From an uncultured Flavobacteriales bacterium (lineage in GTDB: Bacteria > Bacteroidota > Bacteroidia > Flavobacteriales > Crocinitomicaceae), in NCBI GenBank assembly GCA_946479285.1, contig CAMLFH010000029.1, positions 1-57,411 on the forward strand: 57,411 nucleotides of DNA, in the 5' to 3' direction. A program made the translations under genes and the position numbers. This document shows, one piece after another, positions 15,131-24,362 of the stretch (position 1 is its first letter; every line of letters begins with the position of its first letter). The notes under the pieces are model-generated. The model saw nothing but the letters and a program-made list of their open reading frames with translations. It made no database searches and was not told where the DNA came from.

Positions 15131-16234
15131 TCATTTTTTATATTTCTTAGCTGCAAAATGTTTTTTGTGCTCTTTTCCCAAGTTGTGCATCCCAAGCCAA
15201 TAAAGCGGCATCAGGAAGATATATAAAAAAACAGCCAGGAATTCGTACCCATGATATTCTGAAGCATGAGAATCTATGAAGTAATCAATAAAATCAGAAG
15301 CAAAACCGAAAGAGTATAAGATGAAGAACGGAAAGATGATACTCCCTGCAATGACGATCAATCTTGCAGAAAGGTCCAGTTCTTTTTTACGGGCAAACCA
15401 AATCAACGACACATGAATAATGAGAATTATTAAAATAAAAATAATGGCAATTACCAGCGGACCGAGATCAATCAAGAATTTGGCAAAACCGGTTGCTTTG
15501 GGAGAAAAGGTGATCTGGATATAATTGGTAGGGATTTTAGAGAATTTCCAGTAGGCAGTTCCTTTGAAACTTCCCGAGTCGGGCGGGCCAAGATTGGAAT
15601 GGATTGGGTGATCAAATTCCGAAGCATCTACGTACAAATTTAGTTCATGAAACGATTTCCATTCTTTAGCAGGAGCCAGGAAATACCGAAAGCTGTATTC
15701 ACGCACCCAATCGGAATTATCTACCCAGGATTTACCTATGTATTCTACCTGTATTTTGTGAATTCCCGGTTTCAGATTGATCTCGAAATAAAGAAAGTCG
15801 GACAGTGGAAAATACCTTCCGCCATTAGGATTATCCTTGATCAAAATAAATTTCCCGGATGTTCCAACGTCTTCTTTAAATGAATGCGAAAAAGCATTGA
15901 ATTTAGCTGATGTATCTCGCAATTTATAGGTTATTTCTTTTAATTCAACCTCTTTTCCATCCAACCAAACTCTAAAGTTTTTGAAGTAATCTCTTGCATG
16001 GAATAACAGCGGGACCTGCAAACCTTCCCGTTCATTTTGAATCGTGTATTCGACCTTGTAAAATGCTCTTTGAAAGTACTTGTCGATCTTGATGTGAATA
16101 TCCTCATTCAGAATATCCATGTCTTTACTGGATACTGCTGACATGGGATAAGATTCACGCTGAATCGGCGATGCCATATTCGCCATGCAGAGATTGCATG
16201 TAAAGAAGAAGATCGGGATGAGGTATTTAAGCAT
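15131..16234 (-). CDS. Membrane protein with large periplasmic domain, 367 aa
   Basis: It starts with a signal sequence (LKYLIPIFFFTCNLCMA), has a periplasmic domain of about 230 residues with beta-rich segments, and then three transmembrane helices at about 256-280, 292-314 and 333-355, ending in a Lys-rich cytoplasmic tail (KEHKKHFAAKKYKK). I do not recognise the family. There is no enzyme motif. It follows the T9SS cargo gene in the same direction, separated by a terminator, so it is probably an independent unit. Confidence 0.65.
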   Translation of the reverse strand: MLKYLIPIFFFTCNLCMANMASPIQRESYPMSAVSSKDMDILNEDIHIKIDKYFQRAFYKVEYTIQNEREGLQVPLLFHARDYFKNFRVWLDGKEVELKEITYKLRDTSAKFNAFSHSFKEDVGTSGKFILIKDNPNGGRYFPLSDFLYFEINLKPGIHKIQVEYIGKSWVDNSDWVREYSFRYFLAPAKEWKSFHELNLYVDASEFDHPIHSNLGPPDSGSFKGTAYWKFSKIPTNYIQITFSPKATGFAKFLIDLGPLVIAIIFILIILIIHVSLIWFARKKELDLSARLIVIAGSIIFPFFILYSFGFASDFIDYFIDSHASEYHGYEFLAVFLYIFLMPLYWLGMHNLGKEHKKHFAAKKYKK

Positions 16235-16278
16235 AGAATTCTAAGGAAATTGTTTTGTTGATGAATCTAAAATAAAAA

Positions 16279-16306
16279 AAGGGTTAAACAATGATGTATA
16301 ACCCTT
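16279..16306 (-). terminator. Intrinsic terminator after the delta-60 gene
   Basis: Stem AAGGGTTA/TAACCCTT followed on the minus strand by a run of T (16280-16274). It lies 20 nt beyond the stop of the gene ending at 16326. Confidence 0.75.
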
Positions 16307-16325
16307 CCGTTTATTTAATGGATTC

Positions 16326-17822
16326 TTAGTTTTTGATCAATTTTCGACTGATACGTTCCTGCTGATCATTCGTGAAAACGAGGTGATAAATTCCGGCATC
16401 CAGGTGTTCCAAAGACAAAACAGTTTGCTTGTCTGCAGAATAATTTCCGATCAATCTTCCCGCTGCATCTGTTAATTGAATGCTTGTTACTGATTCATCT
16501 TCGATGGAGAGAGTTACTTTATCCGAGAAAGGATTCGGATAAATGGAAAATTCGTCGGATTTGTTTGTGGTAAGCCCTAAAGACTCGCTCAGATTAATTT
16601 CTGCTAAAAGAAAATCAGAAGATGGGTCCAGGTAGTCGGTTTTCCCTCCGATCAGCAGGTGATCCGGACTTGTTAATACCATACAGTTTAATAGTTCGAA
16701 TCCTTCTGAAAAGTCGAATTCAAAATCACCGGTCGTATTAAAGCTGTTATCGATTGTTCCGTCAGTATTGAATCGGGTAATAATGATGCGATAATCAAAT
16801 GATGCATCGTGCTGTTGTCCACCTATCAGTATTTTTCCGGAAGGTTGAACTACCATGTCCATATAAGGGAGTGTGTGCATCAAAATGCCGTTCGTTGCGA
16901 AAGTACTGTCAAGTGTTCCGTCTGCTTTCAGTCTTATAATTACTTTGTCGGATGATTCTCCTGCCAAAACGATTTTCCCATCTGCCAGTTCCTGTGCTTT
17001 CGTCAGTATTTCGAACGCATTCGGGTCGGTGTCACTGTCAATAGATGCGATTCCGTTCTGACCGAAAGAAGTAATCAAATCTCCCGATGCGTTGGTTTTG
17101 ATACAGGATAACTTCATGGACCCGGTACCATTTGTCCCGTAGGTTAAAATGGAACCGTCAGCTAAAGCAATAGCTCCACTACTAAAGAAGAAGAAGGTGC
17201 TCAGGTCACTGATTGCCCGAATGCCATTTGCCCCGTATGAATTATCAAGAGTTCCGCCCGTGGTCAGTTTGGTGAAATAAGAAACCCCATCAGCGTAACT
17301 TACCAAAAGCAACGACTGGTCAGTTTGTACAAGGATTGAGTTGAATTCACTCTGATCGTAATCCGTTTCAATAAAAATTCCGTTTGTAGCAAAACTGGAG
17401 TCAATGATTCCATTTGCAAGATAACGGGCTACGAATGCATGAAGAATCGGTACGCCTGGAGAAACCTCTGATCCGTCCTCGGTTGATCCGGCAACCAGTA
17501 TTTTTCCATCAGCTTGTAGTTGAATAGTACGTATAGTAATTCCGGATTGAATATCGGTAAGTGTCATTCCACCTGTTCCGAATGTCATATCCTGCGTACC
17601 GGTCGCGTCATGTTTTGTCAGGACCAGATCAGATCCGCCCGAGACGTACTTGCGTCCGGCGCTGATGATGCTGCCATCCGGATTCAGAACAATTCTGTCT
17701 ACCAGCGATGTATTTTCTACATAGGTGAATCCTTCAAATCCGAATCCCTCGTTCAAGACAATGTTTTGGGCAGAAGCGGATAAACAGGTTAAAAGTGTAA
17801 GTGAAGTAATAATGGTTCTCAT
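16326..17822 (-). CDS. Delta-60 repeat protein with T9SS sorting domain
   Basis: A 498-residue secreted protein. A signal peptide (cleaved near SASAQ, residue 18) is followed by six or seven copies of the delta-60 repeat, about 55 residues each, with recurring units such as LQADGKILVAGS, ADGSILTYG and xxDGTLDSTFATNGI. The last 80 residues are a type A sorting domain for the type IX secretion system: IYPNPFSDKVTLS, a central DAAGR and a terminal KLIKN. It is therefore exported and attached to the surface or released; the function of delta-60 repeats (a predicted beta-propeller) is unknown. Confidence 0.88.
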   Translation of the reverse strand: MRTIITSLTLLTCLSASAQNIVLNEGFGFEGFTYVENTSLVDRIVLNPDGSIISAGRKYVSGGSDLVLTKHDATGTQDMTFGTGGMTLTDIQSGITIRTIQLQADGKILVAGSTEDGSEVSPGVPILHAFVARYLANGIIDSSFATNGIFIETDYDQSEFNSILVQTDQSLLLVSYADGVSYFTKLTTGGTLDNSYGANGIRAISDLSTFFFFSSGAIALADGSILTYGTNGTGSMKLSCIKTNASGDLITSFGQNGIASIDSDTDPNAFEILTKAQELADGKIVLAGESSDKVIIRLKADGTLDSTFATNGILMHTLPYMDMVVQPSGKILIGGQQHDASFDYRIIITRFNTDGTIDNSFNTTGDFEFDFSEGFELLNCMVLTSPDHLLIGGKTDYLDPSSDFLLAEINLSESLGLTTNKSDEFSIYPNPFSDKVTLSIEDESVTSIQLTDAAGRLIGNYSADKQTVLSLEHLDAGIYHLVFTNDQQERISRKLIKN

Positions 17823-17885
17823 AAATCAGGAATTTGTGTTATAAATTCCTGAACGAGATTTTGGCATGTTTGGTTGGGAGGTTTT

Positions 17886-17925
17886 AAAAAAAAATAGGGG
17901 CATCTCGGTTTAACCGAGATGCCCC
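17886..17925 (-). terminator. Strong intrinsic terminator
   Basis: A 14-bp perfect stem (GGGGCATCTCGGTT with AACCGAGATGCCCC, 17897-17925) with an almost empty loop, followed on the minus strand by T8-9. It terminates the leftward M16 pair. A smaller GAAAGC/GCTTTC hairpin lies closer to the stop (17983-17997). Confidence 0.85.
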
Positions 17926-18002
17926 TGCTTAGTGATTTTCAAATCTATATGCTACGCTAACTGCGCTAACGCTTGTTCAAAACTCGAAAGCTGCGCTTTC
18001 TC

Positions 18003-20081
18003 TTATTCAAACAATGTCTTATCAACTTCTCCGTTGAATTCAATTGTTTTTACAGTTCCTGAAAGTGTCATTTCACCCATGACCTGTGTCATTTTGTGAG
18101 CAAACAAGAAACCATTTACTTCTTTGTAATCATCGAATATCGTTGTAGCTTCTACTGTTTCTTCTCCCTGTTTAGAGATAGAAACCGTTTTGAACTTCAG
18201 GTTTGTAACCGCATCGAAGTAATCAAAAGATTCTTTTTCACCATCACTCGTTGTCAAAACATAATAGTCTTTCCCAGCGATTGTTTCAATTCCTTTGATC
18301 TCGTATTTCATTCCTGAAGTTTTGTAGTTTACTTCCGGGAATAAACCTTCTCCTTTTTTCTTAGCAGCCAATTCTTCAGCAGTCATTTCTTTCTTTCCTG
18401 TCTGCATGCTGGTTTCAGAACCTTTTGTTCCGTCGTAGTTAGAGCTTTGGAAAACCATTCCCTGTGCTTCAATTTTCATTGCTTCCTTGTTTGGAGCAAC
18501 AAAAGCATCTGTCATGTTAATAACCATCGGGATTTGAGGAGAAGACAATTCAATTTTCTTCACTACTGATTTTACTTTCTTCATCTTCTTAGCCAAATCC
18601 TTAGCAGAAGCTGTTTTGGTAACTGTATTGATATATCTGTCGATCAATTGATCCGCAGTAATATCAGCTTTCTTCATTTCCTTTACAGGATTTCCGAACG
18701 GATCTAATTTCTCGATCACACCATCGCTGTCAAAAGCTTTCAATTTCGGAAGGATGTCTTCGTTTCCTACAACCACAATGTTGAATCCGTTCTTGAAGTA
18801 TTTTTGAGCTGCTGTCAATACATCGTCTTTTGTAATTGCATCCAAACGCTTTAAATATGTTTGGTAATAATCAGCCGGCAGCTTATCACGGATGATACTT
18901 AAGGCAAAGCGCGCAACTGTTTGAGGACGCTCCAGTGAACGTGCAAAACTTCCAGCCATTGCTGATTTAGCTAAGTTTAACTCATCATCTGTTACATAAC
19001 TGTCGCTGATCTTTGTGATCTCAGATAACAATTCCGTAATTGCTGAATCTGTTACTTCGTTTCTGAAGCTTCCGGATGTTCCGAACCAGCTTCCGTCTCT
19101 TGTCACTTCAAAGGAAGTGTATGCACCGTAAGTATAAGCCTTGTCTTCACGTAAATTTTGCATGATACGTGCTCCGAATGAACCACCACCTAAAATGCTG
19201 TTCATGACGTTCAAAGCGATTTGATCAGTAGCTCCCGGTTTCATTTCGATCGGGAAAGTGATAGAGATCACAGATTGTACAGCTCCCGGTTTGTTTACGA
19301 AGATCACGCGGTTTCCTTTCGCTTTTAATCCTGTTCCGAAATCTTCTTTGTATGGCTGACCACCTTTCCACGTTCCGAAATACTTTTCAGCCATTTTCAT
19401 CGCGTTGTCTTTCGTGATATCACCAACAATTACCAAATATGCTCCGTTTGGAGTAAAGATTTGCTTGTAATTATTTTTTACATCGTCTAAAGTGATTGCA
19501 GCCAAAGATGCCTCATCCATAACACCTCCAAGCGGGTGATTCGGGAAATCGATCTTAGACTCAGCATTGGAAGCCATCGTGTTCGGATCTGATTTCGCAG
19601 ACAACAAACCTGATTCGTTTTGTTTTTTGATACGGTCAAACTCACTTTGCGGGAATGCCGGATTGATCGTTACATCCTGCATGATGTCCAAACCTGTTTC
19701 CATGTGTTTAGTCAAACAAGAGAAATAAACAGAACTTCCGTCAGCACTCAAAGATGCTCCCATGTTGTCCACTTCTTTGTCCAATACGTCTTTCGAGCGT
19801 TTTGCTGTTCCTGAAGTAAGCAATTGTCCCATCATGTTGTTCGTTCCCGCTTTAGAACCTTCAATCATTGGTGAAGATCCCATTGTAAGAGAAAAAGAAA
19901 CACGAGGTAATTTATGGTTTTCAGAAAGGATCACGGTAATTCCGTTGCTTAATTTGAAAACCTCTGAGTTTTTAATATTAATAGTTGGTGCTGCAGCTGC
20001 AGCAGGTCTTACAGAACGATCAACTTGTCCGTAAACCCCTGTAAATGCTGTTAAAGCAACAAGTGTAATTAACTTTTTCAT
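18003..20081 (-). CDS. M16 family peptidase, non-catalytic-type subunit
   Basis: A 692-residue exported protein (signal peptide cleaved after VYG, residue 18). Residues of about 35-460 are two M16 (pitrilysin/MPP-like) domains; the zinc motif HxxEH expected near the GTNNMMGQLLTSG segment is replaced by NMMGQ, so this subunit cannot hydrolyse peptides by itself. A further 200 residues form a separate beta-rich tail. In Bacteroidota such inactive subunits pair with an active M16 partner, here the gene 12 nt upstream. Together they probably form a periplasmic peptidase dimer. Confidence 0.85.
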   Translation of the reverse strand: MKKLITLVALTAFTGVYGQVDRSVRPAAAAAPTINIKNSEVFKLSNGITVILSENHKLPRVSFSLTMGSSPMIEGSKAGTNNMMGQLLTSGTAKRSKDVLDKEVDNMGASLSADGSSVYFSCLTKHMETGLDIMQDVTINPAFPQSEFDRIKKQNESGLLSAKSDPNTMASNAESKIDFPNHPLGGVMDEASLAAITLDDVKNNYKQIFTPNGAYLVIVGDITKDNAMKMAEKYFGTWKGGQPYKEDFGTGLKAKGNRVIFVNKPGAVQSVISITFPIEMKPGATDQIALNVMNSILGGGSFGARIMQNLREDKAYTYGAYTSFEVTRDGSWFGTSGSFRNEVTDSAITELLSEITKISDSYVTDDELNLAKSAMAGSFARSLERPQTVARFALSIIRDKLPADYYQTYLKRLDAITKDDVLTAAQKYFKNGFNIVVVGNEDILPKLKAFDSDGVIEKLDPFGNPVKEMKKADITADQLIDRYINTVTKTASAKDLAKKMKKVKSVVKKIELSSPQIPMVINMTDAFVAPNKEAMKIEAQGMVFQSSNYDGTKGSETSMQTGKKEMTAEELAAKKKGEGLFPEVNYKTSGMKYEIKGIETIAGKDYYVLTTSDGEKESFDYFDAVTNLKFKTVSISKQGEETVEATTIFDDYKEVNGFLFAHKMTQVMGEMTLSGTVKTIEFNGEVDKTLFE

Positions 20082-20093
20082 GATCTTGTTCTG

Positions 20094-21560
20094 TTAGTTT
20101 GCTTTTGGTAAATAATATAAAATGATTCGGTTGTCCTGAGTCAAATATTTTTTCGCAACACGCTGAATATCTTCACGAGTAATACTCATGTAGATTTCCA
20201 TTTGCTTATTGATCAATTCCGTACTTCCGAAGTACATTTTGTTTTGAGCTAAATTCTCAGCAATTCCGGCTACAGTTGAGTTGGAACTTACTATTTGGTT
20301 CTCAAATTGATTGCGAACCGCCTGGAATTCTTCTTCAGAGATTAAGTTATCCTGGATCGATTTGATTTGTTCATCCAATGATTTTTCTAATTCTTCCACT
20401 TTCGTTCCGTTGGCAGCAATTGCAGCAACGATTCCCATTCCCGGATCTTCCATGTTGAATGCGAAAGAGAATGCGGCAACAGCCTGTTGTTTCTTCTCAA
20501 CAATTTCTTTGTTCATACGGGAAGAATTACTTCCGGATAAAACCGCATTTAAGAATTCGATAGCTACGAAATCTTTGTCTGTTTCTTTCGGGAATTTGTA
20601 ACCCATAAATACTGCAGGCAATTGGATATTGTCATAAACAGTTTCTCTCTGAACACCTGAGATTGGTTCAAATGCCGGATTTGGCTTAGGGATCTCACAG
20701 GCCATTGCAGTATATTTCTTCAATAGCTCTTTTGCTTTCGGATCTGTTGGATTGCTGAAGTTTTTTGCATCGAATGCCATTTTCTCAACCCCGTATTTTG
20801 TTTTGAATTCACCTTCACCCAGGTTTTCAAAATCACGGAATAAATTAATTGCTTGTCCTTTTGGAACAGAAGCAAAGTACTTATCGATCCATTTTTTGGT
20901 TTGTTCGATATTGATATCTCCCGCAATGGAAAGCACTGCATTGGAAGGAACATAGAACGTGTGGTAGAAATTCACATAGTCAATTTCCTGCGCAGCATTC
21001 AAATCTTCCATACTTCCAATCGGTACCCAACGGTAAGGATGGTTTTTGTATGCCAATTTGAACAGGTTCTCCATGAACGTTGCGTACGGCTGATTGTCAA
21101 CACGCTGTCTTTTTTCCTCTTTTACAACTTCACGCTGCGTTTCAACACCGGTTTGGTCTACTTTTGCGTGCAATAATCGCTCGCTTTCTAACCATAATCC
21201 CAATTCCAATTGGTTGGAAGGAAGGATTTCGTAATAATACGTTCTATCCTGACTTGTATTTGCATTCAATGCGCCACCGTTTTTCTCAACCAATTCAGAG
21301 TATTCTCCTCTTTTGATATTTGTGGAACCTTCAAACAATAAATGTTCAAAAAAGTGAGCGAATCCGGTTCTGGAAGGATTTTCATTCTTAGAACCTACGT
21401 GGTACATAACTGAAACTGCTACAATCGGAGTAGCGTGTTCCTCGTGTAAAATAACATGCATTCCGTTTGCCAGATCGTATTCGATGTACTTTACTTTCTC
21501 CTGCGAGAAACTATAGATCGAAGACGAAAGCAACAATGCTGTAAAAAGACTTTTTTTCAT
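20094..21560 (-). CDS. M16 family zinc metallopeptidase, catalytic subunit
   Basis: A 488-residue exported peptidase (signal peptide cleaved after YSFSQ, residue 20). The inverted zinc motif HxxEH is intact as HFFEHLLFEG at about residues 69-78, and the third zinc ligand Glu falls in the KEEKRQ helix. Two M16 domains are present. The downstream gene begins 12 nt later and encodes an inactive M16 partner, so this is the active half of a heterodimer that degrades peptides in the periplasm. Confidence 0.9.
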   Translation of the reverse strand: MKKSLFTALLLSSSIYSFSQEKVKYIEYDLANGMHVILHEEHATPIVAVSVMYHVGSKNENPSRTGFAHFFEHLLFEGSTNIKRGEYSELVEKNGGALNANTSQDRTYYYEILPSNQLELGLWLESERLLHAKVDQTGVETQREVVKEEKRQRVDNQPYATFMENLFKLAYKNHPYRWVPIGSMEDLNAAQEIDYVNFYHTFYVPSNAVLSIAGDINIEQTKKWIDKYFASVPKGQAINLFRDFENLGEGEFKTKYGVEKMAFDAKNFSNPTDPKAKELLKKYTAMACEIPKPNPAFEPISGVQRETVYDNIQLPAVFMGYKFPKETDKDFVAIEFLNAVLSGSNSSRMNKEIVEKKQQAVAAFSFAFNMEDPGMGIVAAIAANGTKVEELEKSLDEQIKSIQDNLISEEEFQAVRNQFENQIVSSNSTVAGIAENLAQNKMYFGSTELINKQMEIYMSITREDIQRVAKKYLTQDNRIILYYLPKAN

Positions 21561-21669
21561 GTTGAATTTTTCGACTTGTTTGCCACGAAAATAACAACAA
21601 AAATTGCTTTACAACCATTTAGGGGAATTTCGGACGTAAAAGCGGACAAACGGCTTTTATTCCTTTTAG

Positions 21670-21735
21670 GTTAAAAAGTTCAATGGTTCAAAAGGTTTAA
21701 TGTTTGAACTCTTTGAACATTTTGAACTTTTCCAC
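21670..21735. repeat. GTTCAAA/TTTGAAC-rich intergenic repeat
   Basis: Degenerate alternation of GTTCAA, TTTGAAC and related units between divergent genes, similar to the tandem array at 1-40 and to 47645-47770. Confidence 0.6.
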
Positions 21736-21774
21736 GGTGTGGAAAGTAGCATGGTTTTTGTTATATTCGGGACT

Positions 21775-22857
21775 ATGAAATTACTGACTTTTTGCTTTTT
21801 GCTTCTCGCTTCAGGTCTTTTTGCTCAAAAGCAGACCACTTTCGCCTACATGGACTACAACAATTTTTTTCATTCTTTTAAAGACGGGTATTTCAACCAG
21901 ATCGATCACCAGGCAGTGACCGGGATCGCTTATGGAGACGAAGTGATTGCATATTATAACAATCAACGGGATTTTAAGATCTATGACGGAACTTTTTCCC
22001 GCGTAATGACGAATCAGCCTGCTGTGTTTAAGATTTCCGATCACATGGCGGCCTGGAATATCGGTCAGTTGATTTATTACTATGAAAATGGAAAACCCCA
22101 CAACCTCACTTCCTTTGGAGCCGATTATTGGGTGACGGATTCTTTGGTCACTTTTCAGGATACGCGCTACAACTCATTGAATGTCGTTTATAAAGGGAAA
22201 ATCTCCACATTGGTTCAAAGTACTACCGAATTGCCGGCTCCTGTCGTTCAGGGAGATAATTTAGTGGTATTCAAGGACAACGGAGATATTTTCAAAGTTT
22301 TTTACAGAGGACAAATCTATGACATCGGCACTTACAACGGAACGGATTTTGAGTTTTTTGCAGGGACAGATATTCTGGGTTTTAACGATCCGCAGACACG
22401 CACATTTGCGGTATTCCAGGAGGGCGAATTTTTTGATGTGGAGGAATTTCGTGTTCCCAAAGTAAAAGCGGGGAGAGGATTCCTTGCTTATGAAGATTTA
22501 CAAGGTAATTTAAAGTACTACGGAAAAGGGAAGTACGAAACCCTAAGCTCTTTTGCTCAATTCTGGGATGCAAAAGATGACCTGGTAGTTTGGGGAGACG
22601 CAAACACTACTTATCAATATTTTAAAGGTGAAAAGAAGAACGTTGCAAATTTTGTAGTGAAAGAATGGCAGATGAAAAATGATGTTATTGCTTTCCGAAC
22701 CCTGATGGGCGGAGTTGGTGCATGCATTGGTGGTGTCTACAAAGAAGTTACTTCGATCAATGATACGGAATTCGTCATCAATGGCCATGGTGTCATGGTT
22801 CAGCTGAAAAGCAGGGCGGTTATTGTACTCTATAACGGACAGCTCTACAGGGATTAA
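21775..22857 (+). CDS. Secreted protein of unknown function, 360 aa
   Basis: A signal peptide (KLLTFCFLLLASGLFAQ) precedes a mature domain built from roughly 25-residue repeating beta units with Asp-Asn, Tyr-Asn and Val-Tyr-Lys patterns (for example VVYKGKI, VFYRGQI, VLYNGQL), which suggests a beta-propeller-like fold. The final unit is the last 20 residues. There is no sorting tail and no catalytic motif. The signal peptide fixes the start at 21775 instead of an upstream in-frame ATG at 21700 inside the repeat region. Confidence 0.65.
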   Translation: MKLLTFCFLLLASGLFAQKQTTFAYMDYNNFFHSFKDGYFNQIDHQAVTGIAYGDEVIAYYNNQRDFKIYDGTFSRVMTNQPAVFKISDHMAAWNIGQLIYYYENGKPHNLTSFGADYWVTDSLVTFQDTRYNSLNVVYKGKISTLVQSTTELPAPVVQGDNLVVFKDNGDIFKVFYRGQIYDIGTYNGTDFEFFAGTDILGFNDPQTRTFAVFQEGEFFDVEEFRVPKVKAGRGFLAYEDLQGNLKYYGKGKYETLSSFAQFWDAKDDLVVWGDANTTYQYFKGEKKNVANFVVKEWQMKNDVIAFRTLMGGVGACIGGVYKEVTSINDTEFVINGHGVMVQLKSRAVIVLYNGQLYRD

Positions 22858-22858
22858 A

Positions 22859-22955
22859 CTTCGACTACGCTCAGTTTCCTTTAGATTCTATTTGGAATAT
22901 AACCAAGAATGGTTGATGGTGGCTGAGTCCCGAAACCTTCGGGAAAGTCACGCTT
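22859..22955. repeat. CTTCGACTACGCTCAG / GGTGGCTGAG intergenic repeat
   Basis: A dispersed Bacteroidota-type repeat directly after the stop codon: CTTCGACTACGCTCAG at 22859-22874 and GGTGGCTGAG at about 22919-22928, ending in a TCCCGAA/TTCGGGA hairpin (about 22929-22946). A second copy is at 33918-34010. It may serve as a terminator for the preceding gene. Confidence 0.6.
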
Positions 22956-22983
22956 CTCGTTTTTAACGTTTTCCCTTTTGCAT

Positions 22984-23018
22984 TTTGCATTTTTAATTTT
23001 GAATTAGTAGTATCTTTG
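22984..23018 (+). promoter_or_regulatory. Candidate promoter for DUF4494-pdxH-M16 operon
   Basis: A perfect -7 box TATCTTTG (23011-23018) with a TTTG at 22984-22987 upstream (23 nt spacing, at the long end). The 5' UTR that follows is about 80 nt and contains a CCGC/GCGG hairpin (23052-23063) inside a larger imperfect palindrome. Confidence 0.5.
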
Positions 23019-23105
23019 TGCCTGCGCTGAAGCTCTTAGCCTTCGCAAAGCCGCTTTGGCGGAGCAAGGTCAGCACAAGCGTTGTTTTTCTAAAAAAATT
23101 GATAA

Positions 23106-23708
23106 ATGAATAGTTGGTTTACCGTAAAGGTTAAATATACAAAGCAGTTGGAAGATGGTACTTTCAAGCGCGTTTCTGAGCCATATTTAGTGGCAGCAAT
23201 GACCTTCACAGATGCGGAAGCTCGTATCTACGAAGAATTGGGAAGCCTGATCCGTGGTGAGTTCATGGTAACAGGAATTACCCGTACAGATTTCCACGAT
23301 ATTTTCCATTACGAAGATGCAGATGTTTGGTACAAATGTAAGATCACTTATGAAGCTGGGGGTGACGGTGGTGAAGAAGGAGCGAAAGCAAAAAAAGTTT
23401 CTCAAAACTTTATTGTAACTGCTCATTCAGTAAAAGATGCTTACGAGCGCTTAAAGGAAAGTTTGGGTGGTATGATGATCGATTACATGATCCCGTCCAT
23501 TATTATTTCCCCGATTGTTGATGTTTTCCCTTTTGGGGATGAGGAGGAAGATCGCGTTGCGGTTGATTTCGAAAAGCAGGTGAAGGCTGAAGTTGCTGAA
23601 CATGCAATGGGGACAAAAACCGTGTTTTCAGCTCCCGGATCAGATGTTGATGAGACAGAAGATGACGAAGATTCAGTGATTGACGATCAATTCGGAGAAG
23701 AAGAATAA
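23106..23708 (+). CDS. DUF4494 domain-containing protein
   Basis: A 200-residue cytoplasmic protein with the DUF4494 signature: an N-terminal SWFTVKVKYTKQLEDGTFKR strand pair, EARIYEELG, and VSQNFIVTAHSVKDAYERL. The C-terminal 40 residues are very acidic (Asp/Glu clusters) and probably disordered. Function unknown; the family is common in Bacteroidota. It heads an operon with pdxH (3 nt downstream) and an M16 peptidase gene. Confidence 0.85.
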   Translation: MNSWFTVKVKYTKQLEDGTFKRVSEPYLVAAMTFTDAEARIYEELGSLIRGEFMVTGITRTDFHDIFHYEDADVWYKCKITYEAGGDGGEEGAKAKKVSQNFIVTAHSVKDAYERLKESLGGMMIDYMIPSIIISPIVDVFPFGDEEEDRVAVDFEKQVKAEVAEHAMGTKTVFSAPGSDVDETEDDEDSVIDDQFGEEE

Positions 23709-23711
23709 TAA

Positions 23712-24359
23712 ATGGACGATTTCCTCGATGTAATTCGAAACGATCATCATCAATTTGATAAAGGGAAACTGGAAGATCATTTTGGCGATGAACCTTTTGC
23801 CCTTCTGGCTCTTTGGTTACGTGAGGCTATTGAAAAACCGGCTTCCGAGCCCAATGCAATGGTTGTTTCAACACTTGGGCTCAATGGATTTCCAAGAGCT
23901 CGTGTCGTGTATTGGAAAGAGTTGGTTGAAGAAGGAATTATTTTTTACACCAATTATTCCAGCGATAAAGGAAAAGCTATTGACGCAAATCCGCAGGTAA
24001 ATGCCTTGTTTTACTGGCCTGAAATGGAAAGACAAATCAGTATTACCGGCTTTGCAGAAAAGATTCCTGCCGCAATGAGTGATGGGTATTTTGAATCACG
24101 ACCCAGAGGAAGCAAGTTAGGAGCTTGGGCATCTCATCAAAGTGAAGAACTTGGTTCCAGGGACGAATTGGAAAAAAGAGTTGCTGAATACGCAGAGAAG
24201 TTCCCTGATTTTGTTCCGAGACCTGAACATTGGGGAGGTTATTTGATTAAACCTATCAATGTGGAATTCTGGCAGGGAAGGCCTTCGCGTTTGCACGACC
24301 GGATCGTTTTTAATTTGAAACCCGACAATTCCTGGGAATTATACCGCAAGAATCCTTGA
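23712..24359 (+). CDS. pdxH: Pyridoxamine 5'-phosphate oxidase
   Basis: FMN-dependent oxidase converting pyridoxine/pyridoxamine 5'-phosphate to pyridoxal 5'-phosphate, the last step of PLP salvage and synthesis. 215 residues, the standard length. FMN and substrate motifs are visible: PRARVVYWKEL, FYTNYSSDKG, FYWPEMERQISI, SRPRGSKLGAWASHQS and the C-terminal FWQGRPSRLHDR. PLP serves several enzymes in this window (genes at 5188, 12358 and 54476). Confidence 0.95.
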   Translation: MDDFLDVIRNDHHQFDKGKLEDHFGDEPFALLALWLREAIEKPASEPNAMVVSTLGLNGFPRARVVYWKELVEEGIIFYTNYSSDKGKAIDANPQVNALFYWPEMERQISITGFAEKIPAAMSDGYFESRPRGSKLGAWASHQSEELGSRDELEKRVAEYAEKFPDFVPRPEHWGGYLIKPINVEFWQGRPSRLHDRIVFNLKPDNSWELYRKNP

Positions 24360-24362
24360 TGA

